Part shown: piece after piece, positions 1-8,461 of the stretch
Position numbering within the stretch: position 1 is the stretch's first letter
Layout: each line of letters starts with the position of its first letter
Assembly (NCBI RefSeq): GCF_031127875.1
Contig: NZ_JARXIA010000001.1
Coordinates: 496,001-560,000, forward strand
DNA length: 64,000 nucleotides
Source: Pelagicoccus sp. SDUM812005
GTDB lineage: Bacteria > Verrucomicrobiota > Verrucomicrobiia > Opitutales > Opitutaceae
Reading direction: 5' to 3'
Translations under genes and position numbers: made by a program
Notes under the pieces: model-generated
Database searches by the model: none
What the model saw: only the letters and a program-made list of their open reading frames with translations
Told to the model about the DNA's origin: nothing

Positions 1-1533
1 CGACCAAAACCATTGTTCCTGGCTTTTGACGAAGAAAGCTCCGATGTCCATGGTGACCCATGGGCATCCGCTGGCGGAGAAATTGAGCAGGGCGGCGATG
101 TTTTGGCGCAGTGTCTCCCAATTGGCGGAGGGGTCGCCGGGCCAAGTGATGGTGCCGAAGCGCTGCTGGCCGGCATAGGCGGAACGAGTGAGGTTTACGA
201 CGCGTTTATTGGGCTGGGATTTAAGTTGGTTTTCGTAAATGCCTTGGCTGTGGTAGAGCGAGTAGGCGTTGATGTGGGCAGGGTCGATGTGACGTTTGAA
301 CTCGGCGATATTGAGGGCGGCTCGTTGGTGGCGATCACGTTTTTGATCGCCTTCCCAGTCGGCGATATAGGGTTCGGTGGAGTCGCACCACCAGGCGTCG
401 AATCCGTATTGGAAAATTCCCTCTTCGGCCTGCTTCCAATAGAGTTCGCGCGCTTCGGGGTCGAAGGCGTTGTAGATGGTGTGGTCATTGAGCATCTTTC
501 CCGCTGCGATCATTTCGGGACGATTTTTGCTGTCCATCATGTTGGGCCAGATGGAGATCATGACCTTCATATCCAAATCGTGAATATCGGAGCAGAGCTT
601 GGCGGGGTCGGGGTAGCGAGTAGCGTCGAAATGCTTGCCGCCCCAGCCGTCGGGCCAGTAGTGCCAGTCTTGCACGATGAGGTCGATGGGAATCTGGCGG
701 TTCCGGAACTCGCGGGCGACGGAGACGATTTCCTCCTGCGTTTTATATCGCTCCTTCGATTGCCAATAGCCAAAGGCCCAGCGGGGCATCATGCTGGCGC
801 GGCCGGTGAGGATACGGTATTGTGCGATAACGGCGTCGGGAGTGTCGCCAAGGTAGAAAAAGAAGTCGAGTTCCTCTACGGTATCCAGAGAAAGGGTACA
901 GTTATCGCTGCGGTCGTCGAACTCCATGGCGCACTCAGCGTGGAAGAGCAGGCCGTAGGATTTAGTGGAGACGAGGGTGGGGACGCAGGCTTTTAGATTG
1001 TGTTGGTAGAGGTATTGGTGGGTGCCGCGGAGGTTGAGGTGAGACTCCTCGTGGGAACCGAGGCCGTAGAGGGCTTCGTTGGCGTCGAGCTGAAAGCGGA
1101 TCTCGCCGCTGTAGGCGTCGCGATCGAAGATGGTTTCCTTGACTTTTCCCATGGCCCGCTCGCCATCTACGGTCTCGGTGAGGACGAGGGAGTCCTCGTC
1201 CATGATGGTGCGGTAGACCTTGCTTGGCTGTAAACGAAAGGGCTGCTCGCTGGTTTGGAGGCGTAATTCACCTTTCTCATCGAAAAAGTGGATCTGCCCA
1301 TCCCTTGAGTCTAGGCGCAGTCGAAGAGAACCTGTTGAAAGTTCTTGGATACCGCTCTGTTGCGACTTTTTGTAGTTGCAGCTTTGATACTCGGGATTGA
1401 CTAGAATGCCGGAAGCGGTGCTTGGAAAGTTTCCCGAGGGATTTACGCGTACGCGTGCGGTTTGTGCTGTCGGGAAGTCGATCTGTATCCAATATCCACT
1501 TTCCAGCCGAGACTTGAAGGGCTGAGCGTTCAT
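1..1533 (-). CDS. Glycoside hydrolase family 31 (alpha-xylosidase/alpha-glucosidase type), C-terminus cut by window edge
   Basis: The minus-strand frame opening at ATG 1533 stays open to base 1, giving 511 residues of a longer enzyme. GH31 enzymes release alpha-linked glucose, xylose or related sugars by a retaining mechanism. Visible landmarks are the N-terminal beta-sandwich, an aromatic WHYWP..WG stretch in the barrel, the nucleophile motif WWCDSTEP with Asp at about residue 384, and the acid/base motif WPGD with Asp at about 467. The WWxDxxEP form resembles Bacteroidota alpha-xylosidases, so alpha-xylosidase is a reasonable guess but substrate is not proven. No signal peptide is seen, so it may act in the cytoplasm on imported oligosaccharides. 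Its start codon directly abuts the stop of the upstream TIM-barrel gene (zero spacing), so the two are surely co-transcribed. The C-terminal beta domains lie outside the window. Confidence 0.9.
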   Translation of the reverse strand, partial: MNAQPFKSRLESGYWIQIDFPTAQTARVRVNPSGNFPSTASGILVNPEYQSCNYKKSQQSGIQELSTGSLRLRLDSRDGQIHFFDEKGELRLQTSEQPFRLQPSKVYRTIMDEDSLVLTETVDGERAMGKVKETIFDRDAYSGEIRFQLDANEALYGLGSHEESHLNLRGTHQYLYQHNLKACVPTLVSTKSYGLLFHAECAMEFDDRSDNCTLSLDTVEELDFFFYLGDTPDAVIAQYRILTGRASMMPRWAFGYWQSKERYKTQEEIVSVAREFRNRQIPIDLIVQDWHYWPDGWGGKHFDATRYPDPAKLCSDIHDLDMKVMISIWPNMMDSKNRPEMIAAGKMLNDHTIYNAFDPEARELYWKQAEEGIFQYGFDAWWCDSTEPYIADWEGDQKRDRHQRAALNIAEFKRHIDPAHINAYSLYHSQGIYENQLKSQPNKRVVNLTRSAYAGQQRFGTITWPGDPSANWETLRQNIAALLNFSASGCPWVTMDIGAFFVKSQEQWFWS

Positions 1534-2412
1534 CTAGACTGTGGTGGAGTCTTGGGCTTGGGCGAACTCTTCGAGCGCGATGTCGCGTATCAGTAAGGCG
1601 TCCTCCCAGCGGTCGCCGATTTCGGAGACTCCGCCTGATTCGTTGCGGAGGGTCGGAGCGTAGTAGATCGCGGGCCAAAGGAGCTCGGGAGCGAAGACGA
1701 GGAAATCACCGGGCCCGGCGCGTTTCAGGAAGCCTTCGAAACAGAGTCGCCAGAGCTCGCGGAAGTGCTGCACGTAGGTGGATTCGAGTTCGCCGGTGAC
1801 TGGTGCCTGTATGGCGCCGGGGGTGGCGATACGGCCATGCATGAAGCCTACGCGCTCGAGAACGGGACGGATGAAGTCTACTTTTTCGTCCCAGTGTCCG
1901 TTTACCATTTCGAGACCTGCGTACCAGTGGGAGAAGTCGCCGTTGAAGCGCAGCTCCGGAAAGCGCTTTACCAGCTGGACGGTGCGCCAATTGTCTTGGG
2001 TGATGGTCGCTCGATGGGTTTCTATGAAGAGCGGGTAGTTGAATTCTCGTGACGTTTCGAGAACGGCGGTGGCGTAGGCATCTACTTGATGGTCGTCCTC
2101 CATTCCCCAGCCGCAGTGCAGGGTCGTGGCGAGTTGGCCCTCGGCGAGGTGCTTTTCCACGAGCGGTTTGATTTCGGTCGGGTGGTTGACGCGCGCGCCG
2201 GCAGTGAGCATGAGGCCAGCTGCTTTGGCTGCTGCAGCGTTGCCGTCTTGAACTCCGCTGAAGCCAGCGTCCCTGATGGCTGCATAGAGCTCGTGCGGCG
2301 CGCCGCGGGGAGCTGTGCAGTGATCCGGTAGGTCCTGGAAAGTCCACATGTTGAAGAAAACCTCGAGACGGGGCGCGGACTTCGAGCCATCATTTGTTGG
2401 CGAAATTATCAT
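1534..2412 (-). CDS. Xylose-isomerase-like TIM-barrel protein (sugar isomerase/epimerase family)
   Basis: 292 residues with the look of the AP-endonuclease-2/xylose-isomerase-like TIM-barrel family. A glycine-rich opening loop (GFSGVQDGN) is followed by an LHCGWGMED strand, a YPLFIETHRATITQD strand carrying a likely metal-ligand Glu/His, an FNGDFSHW strand with Asp and His, and a MHGRI strand. These are the usual metal-binding positions of sugar epimerases of this fold. No signal peptide is seen, so it is cytoplasmic. The true start may be the internal Met near residue 22 (MWTFQDLP), because the first 20 residues are low in structure. It sits between a PhyH dioxygenase and a GH31 enzyme in one leftward operon, which suggests processing of a released sugar. 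The substrate is unknown. Confidence 0.75.
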   Translation of the reverse strand: MIISPTNDGSKSAPRLEVFFNMWTFQDLPDHCTAPRGAPHELYAAIRDAGFSGVQDGNAAAAKAAGLMLTAGARVNHPTEIKPLVEKHLAEGQLATTLHCGWGMEDDHQVDAYATAVLETSREFNYPLFIETHRATITQDNWRTVQLVKRFPELRFNGDFSHWYAGLEMVNGHWDEKVDFIRPVLERVGFMHGRIATPGAIQAPVTGELESTYVQHFRELWRLCFEGFLKRAGPGDFLVFAPELLWPAIYYAPTLRNESGGVSEIGDRWEDALLIRDIALEEFAQAQDSTTV

Positions 2413-2520
2413 AATGTTTCCAGCTATTGGTGCTTAATGACAGAAGGCACAAAAGTCACAGAAGAAGATCTATTCCTCCTTTTGTGAGTTTTGCGCCTTG
2501 TTTGGTTAGCGTATGTTGTC

Positions 2521-3336
2521 CTAGTCGAACTTGCCGTCGTCTTCGAAGCTGATGGTTTTTGCCGCTTCGAAGCCAGGGTCTGCTTTTTTGCCGTCTTTGA
2601 GGAAGGGGATGCAGTTGAGCGACTGTTTGCCGGTCCAAGGGTTTTCGATGGCGTCCTTGCTGTATTGGGTGAGCAATACGCGGCGGAGATTTGGAGTGGT
2701 GTTGGAGCCAGAGCGGTGGAAGCAAACGGAGGAGAATACGGCAACGCTGCCGGCTGGGACGATGACGGGGATGCCAGGATCCTTACCGAAGTAGCCGACC
2801 TTGTCGTTCACCTCGGGATCTTTGATGTGGTCGACCCGCGTCTTGATGCCGATGGAGGAGTAGGGAAGCAGGTAGACGGTGCCGTTTTCTTCCGTTACGT
2901 CGTCGAGGGCGGTCCAGCAGGTGACGTACGGATCGTGGGGAAATTCGATGTATCCGGAATCTTGATGCCAGGAAAAGGTTGATCCTTTTTCGGCAGCTTT
3001 GATTACCCATTGGTCGAGGAATAGGTTCGCGGTCTGGCCGATGGTGGCTTGGCAGATCTGGCTCATGATGTCGCCGAAGGCGTAGTTATAGACGGCTTCG
3101 TCCTCGCGGTAGGAGTGGGGGATGAAGTAGCGACTATTGCGACGGTTGAGGCCAATCACGTCGGTGCCTTGGGCGTCCATGAGTCCGTGCATGCGATCGA
3201 TTTCCCGTCCGCTAAAGTCGCGGAGTTTTTCGATGGTCTCGGCATCGAGCACGTTTTTGAGGATGAAGTAACCTTCTTCCTGGTATTGACGGATGTGATC
3301 TTCAGTGATCAACGGGGTAAGGGTGGATGGGTTCAT
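2521..3336 (-). CDS. Phytanoyl-CoA dioxygenase (PhyH) family protein
   Basis: 271 residues matching Fe(II)/2-oxoglutarate-dependent PhyH-family oxygenases. The facial triad is visible as H124-x-D126 in FSWHQDSGYIEF and the distal His at about 207 in CFHRSGSN. The tryptophan/threonine-rich core TCWTALDDVTEENGTVYLLPYS between them is typical of the jelly-roll. Bacterial members act on varied small molecules, including modified sugars and osmolytes, so the family name does not imply fatty-acid oxidation. It is the first gene of a leftward set with the TIM-barrel protein (about 108 bp downstream) and GH31, and it diverges from an araC-type gene over a 97-bp gap. It is therefore the likely target of that regulator. 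Confidence 0.88.
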   Translation of the reverse strand: MNPSTLTPLITEDHIRQYQEEGYFILKNVLDAETIEKLRDFSGREIDRMHGLMDAQGTDVIGLNRRNSRYFIPHSYREDEAVYNYAFGDIMSQICQATIGQTANLFLDQWVIKAAEKGSTFSWHQDSGYIEFPHDPYVTCWTALDDVTEENGTVYLLPYSSIGIKTRVDHIKDPEVNDKVGYFGKDPGIPVIVPAGSVAVFSSVCFHRSGSNTTPNLRRVLLTQYSKDAIENPWTGKQSLNCIPFLKDGKKADPGFEAAKTISFEDDGKFD

Positions 3337-3433
3337 AAGCGTTGTTTCTTAGGCCTATGAATATACGGAAAACGGCCGATTCTTTCATTGCGCGGCGCTG
3401 CAAAAAGTTTGCATGATTTGATTTGCTGGGCCG

Positions 3434-4261
3434 ATGAAGGAATCGCTTGAAATCAGGGAGGAGTTGGAAGGGAAAGCTTATTGGGTGAGGGGCCCGGTTC
3501 CGGCTGAGCGCCCCTTGCACTCGCACGAGGAGCTGGAGCTCAATTTAGTGGTTCGGGGGACTGCTGAATACCTGGTCGACGGGCGTCGTTTGGCTTTGAG
3601 GGAAGGTGCCTTGCTCTGGCTGTTTCCCTCGCAAAGTCACGCGCTATCAGCGAGTTCAGACGACTTCGAGATGTGGGTGTACGTCTTTCGGCCGCGTTTG
3701 CTGAAGAGCGCCTGCAAGACGGCGATGTTTGTGCCACTACGTCGGTCAGAGGCTGAAGGGCGTGTTTTTGCGCAGCTGAGACCAGGGACTTTCGAGCACT
3801 TGCGTGGGCTTTGTGAGAATGGCTGGCGAGCGTATTCGGAAAATGCTGACCTGTTTAATGGATGTATTCGTTATTTGTTGCTAGTGGCCTGGCAGGAGAT
3901 GAGGCAAAGCGATGGGGAAGCGCTTGAGTCGAAGGCCTTGCATCCAAGCGTTTTCAGGGCGGCGATTGCCCTGTGTCGTGAACCGGCAAGAGAGTCGCTG
4001 ACTGAGTTGGCACGGCAAGTCGGGTTGTCTTCCGAACATTTGAGCCGGCTCTTCAAGAAGCAGATGGGGCAATCGCTATCGGACTACCGCAGCGAGCAGC
4101 GCTTTCGCGCGTTTCGGGAAATCTATGGCGAAGGAATAGGAATGAACATCTTGGAGGCTTCGCTTGCGGCGGGCTTCGGCAGCTATGCCCAGTTTTACCG
4201 TATCCACATTAAAAAGACAGGTAAGGCTCCGTCGGAAGGACGGCGGGGGAAGGCTTTTTGA
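3434..4261 (+). CDS. AraC family transcriptional regulator with N-terminal cupin
   Basis: 275 residues. The N-terminal 100 residues form a cupin-type sensor (HSHEELELNLVVRG, then a GALLWLFPSQSHAL strand). The C-terminal third holds two helix-turn-helix motifs, the first around ESLTELARQVGLSSEHLSRLFKKQ and the second ending in the family signature GFGSYAQFYRIHIKKTGKAPSE. Such proteins bind a sugar or sugar derivative and activate neighbouring catabolic genes. It is transcribed away from the PhyH gene across a short shared promoter region and converges with the GH106 gene 19 bp downstream. Control of the PhyH-TIM barrel-GH31 operon is inferred from the divergent layout only. Confidence 0.92.
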   Translation: MKESLEIREELEGKAYWVRGPVPAERPLHSHEELELNLVVRGTAEYLVDGRRLALREGALLWLFPSQSHALSASSDDFEMWVYVFRPRLLKSACKTAMFVPLRRSEAEGRVFAQLRPGTFEHLRGLCENGWRAYSENADLFNGCIRYLLLVAWQEMRQSDGEALESKALHPSVFRAAIALCREPARESLTELARQVGLSSEHLSRLFKKQMGQSLSDYRSEQRFRAFREIYGEGIGMNILEASLAAGFGSYAQFYRIHIKKTGKAPSEGRRGKAF

Positions 4262-4280
4262 GAAGCTTGCCAGTTGCGTT

Positions 4281-7106
4281 CTACCAAAGGATTTGCACAG
4301 GTCCGCGTAGGCCGTAGCTTTGTCGCTTTGCGATGCTGTAGGTTTTTGGGGCGGCGACCCGGAGTTGATTGATGAGGGTGGAGCTGGTTTCGATTTTTAG
4401 GGTGTTGCTTCCCTCGCGGAGGAAGCCGGAGATCAGGACGGAATTGCGCAGCGGGTCGCAGGGAGGAAGCGGTCTTCCGTTGATCGATATCCGTAGGGTG
4501 TCGAAGGCTTCGCTCCACTGGAGGGCCGCTCTCGGCGATCGGGCTATTTCCGGGCTTGCCTGGAAGCGGCACTCGTAGCTTCCGATGCCGGAGCTGTTTT
4601 CATATTCTGGGAGCTCGCTCCAAGGAAGGGCGTGTGCGATAGAAAGGGATGTCGCTTCTTTGCGAGTGCTGGAGGGGCTTTCTCCTGGGAGCCAGCTTTC
4701 GACGCTTAGTCGCCAGTCCTTTAATTGAAGGCTTTGAATTTGGCCCTGATGGTGAGCGCTTATGTTACGTTCTTCTTCGCCAATGGGTCTATCGGTAAGG
4801 CAGAAGGCAAAGCTTTCCTTGGGGCCGAGAGTTAGGGGGATATCGATGTAATCTTCCTGGACTTCTCGGGTTTGCAGTTGGGTGATCTTGCCTGTCCAGA
4901 GGTCGAGGAGGTGAGGGTAGCGGTGAGAGCCCGAAAGCGGAACCGTTAGCGTTTCGTTCGTTGGCATTTCGCTGGATTGGTTGCAAAAGTAGAACCAGCG
5001 GCCGTTTTCGGTGCGGCGTTCTGCATGCACGATGTCGGCCTTCGAATGGGAGATGCGAGGGCGAAGATCCAGCTTTTGCAAGCCCTCTTCGATGTATTCA
5101 CGGCTTGGAACCGTGACGACCGAAGCTTGTTCGAGGATCTCGGAGAAAATCTCCTTGAGAATCGCGTCCGATTTCGGATTGGGGATGCCGGAACACGTAG
5201 GTTCGCTCCAGTCGCCGATGGCGAGGATGGGGAGTCCGGATCGGGCGAGGTGCAGGACTTTGCGAGCGGCTGGGATTTCGAAGGTGCATTTGCGGCCGTG
5301 GAAGGCGTCGCCCTCGAACACGAGGGCTTGGAAGGCGGGACCGTCGGGGGCGAGCTGCCGGTCGCGCACGGTGGCCGTGGGAAGTTCAAGGGTGGAAGGC
5401 GAAATGAATTCGTGTGTCCATCCGATGAATACTCCTTCTTTGCTGAACCAGGGAGCGCCGAAGCCTGATCCGGCGTAGCCTTTTTGGCGAAGGAAGGCGA
5501 CGTCGATTTGCGGTTGGCCTTGCTGGAGGAGGAAATGGACGCGTGAAAAGTAGCCGGAGATGTCGGTAATGTGGGTCCAGCTCGGTTGGCGTGGACCCCA
5601 AGATTCCGAGTAGCCGGGGCCGCCTGAATAAGGGGAAAAGGCGGAGAAGCCCGGCCAGTTGGCGCCCGGGGCCTCAGCGTAGGAGTAGCCGTGGAGCACG
5701 GTTTGGTTGACTCCGGCGGCGAACTGCGGGTTGAGCTTCTGAAGGACACGCTTCCAGGTGGTAGAATAGGCAAGGCCTTGGAAAGCTCCCGCTTCGTTGG
5801 AGAGGATCTTGTTGCCGCCCATGTCCCGACCGCCAGCGAGGGAGCGGTAGTCGTCGAGGTTCTTGAAGCCGAGGGATTCCCCTTCTGCGATATCGAGGGT
5901 GGCGGCGGCGCGGACGGCATCGGTTTTCAATCCGTAGGGTTGGCCGCGGAAGCCGAGGCCGATGCTGTGGGCCCAGACCTTCAGGGCTTCGAAGTGGTGT
6001 TCGAGGAAGAGCTCGGAGAGAGTTTGCCACCAGTCATGTTCGATGTGCTTGGAGTCGAAGTCCTGGTATTTGATGAAGGGGTCTTCCTTCTTCTGGACGA
6101 CGAGCGGAAGGTACGGAAGGAGGGAATAGCCGCGTCGCTTCTCGAACTCATCGAAAAGCTTCGGCGTCCAAATGGTCTCGTGGGTTTCCATCTCGATGGA
6201 ATCTTCGAAGAGGCAGCCGCCGACTTGCTTGATGAGCGGCGCGAGAGTTGGGGTGAGGACTTTCTTTTGCCAGAGGTCGACGATGGCGGCGGTTCCGGCG
6301 GCGCTGAAGTGGTCGACCACGTAGAACTCTGGTTCCGAGTGGGGCCCGCCCTCGGGTTGTTGGGCGGAGCCACGCAGCCAGTAGCAGAGGATTAGCCAGT
6401 TTCCGTTATCGGGAGGAGTCCAAGATAATTGATTATTGGATACGAGGGGGAGGAGATCGATCAGGGAGTCGCGTCGCGCGACGTATTCCTTGCCTTCAAG
6501 CTGGGGTACATCCGCGAGTTTGAGGGCCTGTACTGCTTGGAGGACGGGGGTGGCCTTGTTTTTGGAATTGTCTGGCTTGGGGAGGAGACCCTCGAATGAT
6601 CGGCCGGAGTCGAGAGCGAAGATTTCGGTGGCGAGTTCCTTGCACGCGCCGACGCTGTCGGGAGTGATTAGGTTGCTAGCCGCAGGCCAGCTTGGCCCGA
6701 TGGAGTGATCGATGCTCATGCCATGCTTGGCAGCTTGCTCGAGAGCGGCTTGCACCGCGGCGCGCCAAGGGTGGGATCCCCAGCCATGAGTGTCGGCGGA
6801 TAGGTCGACACCGCGGGCGCTATGGTGAACGTCGGCGATTTCGGCTCCGCCAAATCCCGCATCGGCCATGCTGTCGATCTCGCGGCGGATTTGTTCGGGC
6901 TCGACCAGGCCGTGCGGCCACCACCAGCGGAACTTGGGTTGGTAGGGACGGGGCGGGCTGGCGAAGAGGGTCGCGAAGGAATCGGGGGATGCCGGGGCGG
7001 CGGGTGCGTAGACTCGGTTGCAGGAGGTGAGGGGGGCGAGGAGGAGGCCGAGACCGGTGAGGGAGGAGAGTTCCAGGAAGCGGCGGCGGGTTAAGGGATG
7101 GGGCAT
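4281..7106 (-). CDS. GH106-type alpha-L-rhamnosidase, Tat-exported lipoprotein
   Basis: 941 residues. The N-terminus carries a twin-arginine signal (RRRFLELSS) followed by a lipobox-like LTSC with Cys at about residue 29, so the enzyme is probably exported folded and lipid-anchored. The mature protein opens with the FRWWWPHGLVEPEQIRREID block and the AGFGGAEIAD strand typical of GH106-like alpha-L-rhamnosidases. It ends with a beta-sandwich, including GSYECRFQ and RISINGRPL, that resembles a GH2-type carbohydrate-binding module. GH106 enzymes remove terminal alpha-L-rhamnose from pectin side chains, ulvan or plant glycosides. It follows the MaoC gene by 60 bp on the same strand, next to a cluster with a RhaT-type permease, which fits rhamnose release. 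Family-level assignment is from motif recall, not a search. Confidence 0.8.
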   Translation of the reverse strand: MPHPLTRRRFLELSSLTGLGLLLAPLTSCNRVYAPAAPASPDSFATLFASPPRPYQPKFRWWWPHGLVEPEQIRREIDSMADAGFGGAEIADVHHSARGVDLSADTHGWGSHPWRAAVQAALEQAAKHGMSIDHSIGPSWPAASNLITPDSVGACKELATEIFALDSGRSFEGLLPKPDNSKNKATPVLQAVQALKLADVPQLEGKEYVARRDSLIDLLPLVSNNQLSWTPPDNGNWLILCYWLRGSAQQPEGGPHSEPEFYVVDHFSAAGTAAIVDLWQKKVLTPTLAPLIKQVGGCLFEDSIEMETHETIWTPKLFDEFEKRRGYSLLPYLPLVVQKKEDPFIKYQDFDSKHIEHDWWQTLSELFLEHHFEALKVWAHSIGLGFRGQPYGLKTDAVRAAATLDIAEGESLGFKNLDDYRSLAGGRDMGGNKILSNEAGAFQGLAYSTTWKRVLQKLNPQFAAGVNQTVLHGYSYAEAPGANWPGFSAFSPYSGGPGYSESWGPRQPSWTHITDISGYFSRVHFLLQQGQPQIDVAFLRQKGYAGSGFGAPWFSKEGVFIGWTHEFISPSTLELPTATVRDRQLAPDGPAFQALVFEGDAFHGRKCTFEIPAARKVLHLARSGLPILAIGDWSEPTCSGIPNPKSDAILKEIFSEILEQASVVTVPSREYIEEGLQKLDLRPRISHSKADIVHAERRTENGRWFYFCNQSSEMPTNETLTVPLSGSHRYPHLLDLWTGKITQLQTREVQEDYIDIPLTLGPKESFAFCLTDRPIGEEERNISAHHQGQIQSLQLKDWRLSVESWLPGESPSSTRKEATSLSIAHALPWSELPEYENSSGIGSYECRFQASPEIARSPRAALQWSEAFDTLRISINGRPLPPCDPLRNSVLISGFLREGSNTLKIETSSTLINQLRVAAPKTYSIAKRQSYGLRGPVQILW

Positions 7107-7166
7107 CGAGACTAGGAAATTGACTTTTTGTATCAGGGTTGTGGTGACGCTAGGAAACTCTTGGCG

Positions 7167-7607
7167 TTAGGTCTTCTTCTTGACCAGAAGCACGTGCTCG
7201 GCGATGAGCGCGGTTTTGCCCTCTTGGTTGATGGCTTCCACTAACTCGATGACTTGACCGTAGTCGGGTCGCTTAGGGTCGTCTTTCTTTTCTTTGATGG
7301 TGCAACGGGAGGTGAGGGTGTCGCCGATGAAGACTGGCTTGATAAAGCGGATTTTGTCGTAGCCGTAGGAGAAGGCTTCGGGGTTGATTTCTCCGGCTGT
7401 CTGGCCGACTGCGACGCTAAAAATAAGGGTACCGTGGGCGATGCGGCGCTTGAAGTCCTGGGTCTTGCACCATTCGGCGTCCATGTGGTGCGGATAGAAG
7501 TCGCCGGTTTGGCCTGCGTGCATGACGATATCCGTCTCGGTGATGGTTCGCCCGGTAGAGCTGCGGGATTCGCCGATTTGGTAGTCTTCGAAGTAGATCG
7601 ATTTCAT
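7167..7607 (-). CDS. MaoC-like (R)-specific enoyl-CoA hydratase/dehydratase
   Basis: 146 residues with a single hot-dog fold. The hydratase-2 motif is clear in [12 protein letters not shown], giving the catalytic Asp36 and His41 pair, followed by the conserved RIAHGTL loop. The later KPVFIGDTL segment is also typical. MaoC proteins hydrate or dehydrate CoA thioesters. It lies 13 bp downstream of the iclR-type gene on the same strand. The divergent operon carries a class III CoA-transferase, so the pair may handle a CoA-linked intermediate of a deoxysugar or organic acid. The actual substrate cannot be read from the sequence. Confidence 0.88.
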   Translation of the reverse strand: MKSIYFEDYQIGESRSSTGRTITETDIVMHAGQTGDFYPHHMDAEWCKTQDFKRRIAHGTLIFSVAVGQTAGEINPEAFSYGYDKIRFIKPVFIGDTLTSRCTIKEKKDDPKRPDYGQVIELVEAINQEGKTALIAEHVLLVKKKT

Positions 7608-7620
7608 GGTCGGAAGGGGG

Positions 7621-8391
7621 CTAGTTTGTGGCGAGGCCGAGTGTTTTGGTAATGTTGCCGGCTGTCTCGAGGAGTCGTTTAGAGATGGCGGCTTTCGTCG
7701 TGGATTGTTTTTTGCTGCGGAAGCGCGTGATTGTGAGGGCAGCGAGCAAGCCGCTCTCCGAGTGCCCGACTAGGGTTGAAATATCTTCGACGCCTTCGAC
7801 GCTGTCGCTCTCGGCCTCGGTCGATGCCTGCGAAGCGAGGTCCGTTAAGTTGCCGAGGAGATTCTTTCGTTTCGCGGCAGATGCTTGTTTCCAGGTGTCG
7901 GAATTCTTGAGGTGCTCAAGTCGAGCGGACTCTGGGAGGTGGGCGAGGAGCAAGCGGCCCGAGGCGGTAAGAAGCGGGTCGAAGCGGGAGCCGACTTCTA
8001 TGGATAGGCGAATGGGCGATGGGCTTTCGACTTGGGATACAACCAGAAGGCGCCCTCTGTCGAGGAGACTGAGGTGGCAGGATTCGCGGATCGTTTCGGT
8101 AAGCTCCTGCATAGGGCCGATGGCGCTCTGGGCTAAGCGTACGGCGGCGGAGTGCGTGTGAGATAAGGCGTAGAGCTTGAGGGATAGTAGGTATTTACCG
8201 GATACGGTATCTCGCTCGACGTAGTTGCGATGCTCGAGGCAATTGAGCATGCGGAAAAGTTCGCTGCTGCTGCGGTCCAGTCGGCTCGCCAACTCGGCTA
8301 GGGAGAGTGGAATTGGGTCGGCAGCCAGGGCTTCGAGGATATCGAGACCTTTTTCCAGGGCAGGGACTTTGTATTGGGGGGCTTTGGTCAT
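7621..8391 (-). CDS. IclR family transcriptional regulator
   Basis: The start at ATG 8391 (protein MTKAPQYK...) is preferred, because the open frame extends 33 codons further up into the divergent promoter without family similarity. The protein is then 256 residues. It has the N-terminal winged helix ([47 protein letters not shown]) and a C-terminal effector domain containing [29 protein letters not shown]. IclR proteins usually repress catabolic operons and respond to a sugar-acid or aromatic effector. It diverges from the Gfo/Idh-led operon, with a perfect GAAACGTTTC palindrome in the gap that is a good candidate operator for both directions. Confidence 0.92.
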   Translation of the reverse strand: MTKAPQYKVPALEKGLDILEALAADPIPLSLAELASRLDRSSSELFRMLNCLEHRNYVERDTVSGKYLLSLKLYALSHTHSAAVRLAQSAIGPMQELTETIRESCHLSLLDRGRLLVVSQVESPSPIRLSIEVGSRFDPLLTASGRLLLAHLPESARLEHLKNSDTWKQASAAKRKNLLGNLTDLASQASTEAESDSVEGVEDISTLVGHSESGLLAALTITRFRSKKQSTTKAAISKRLLETAGNITKTLGLATN

Positions 8392-8422
8392 GGGTAGAAC
8401 GAAGGACGCGTATTTAAAGCTT

Positions 8423-8432
8423 GAAACGTTTC
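8423..8432. promoter_or_regulatory. Candidate IclR operator palindrome
   Basis: GAAACGTTTC is a perfect 10-bp inverted repeat in the 70-bp gap between the divergent iclR-type gene and the Gfo/Idh operon. The GAAAC/GTTTC half-sites resemble those bound by KdgR-type IclR proteins (established family knowledge). Binding by this regulator is inferred from position alone. Confidence 0.45.
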
Positions 8433-8461
8433 GTATATGAAAAGACATTTTGCAAATAAAA

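Noticed and set aside
13-996. 327-codon plus-strand ORF at the left edge
   Set aside because: It lies antisense to a GH31 frame with clear catalytic motifs, and its own protein has no recognisable features.
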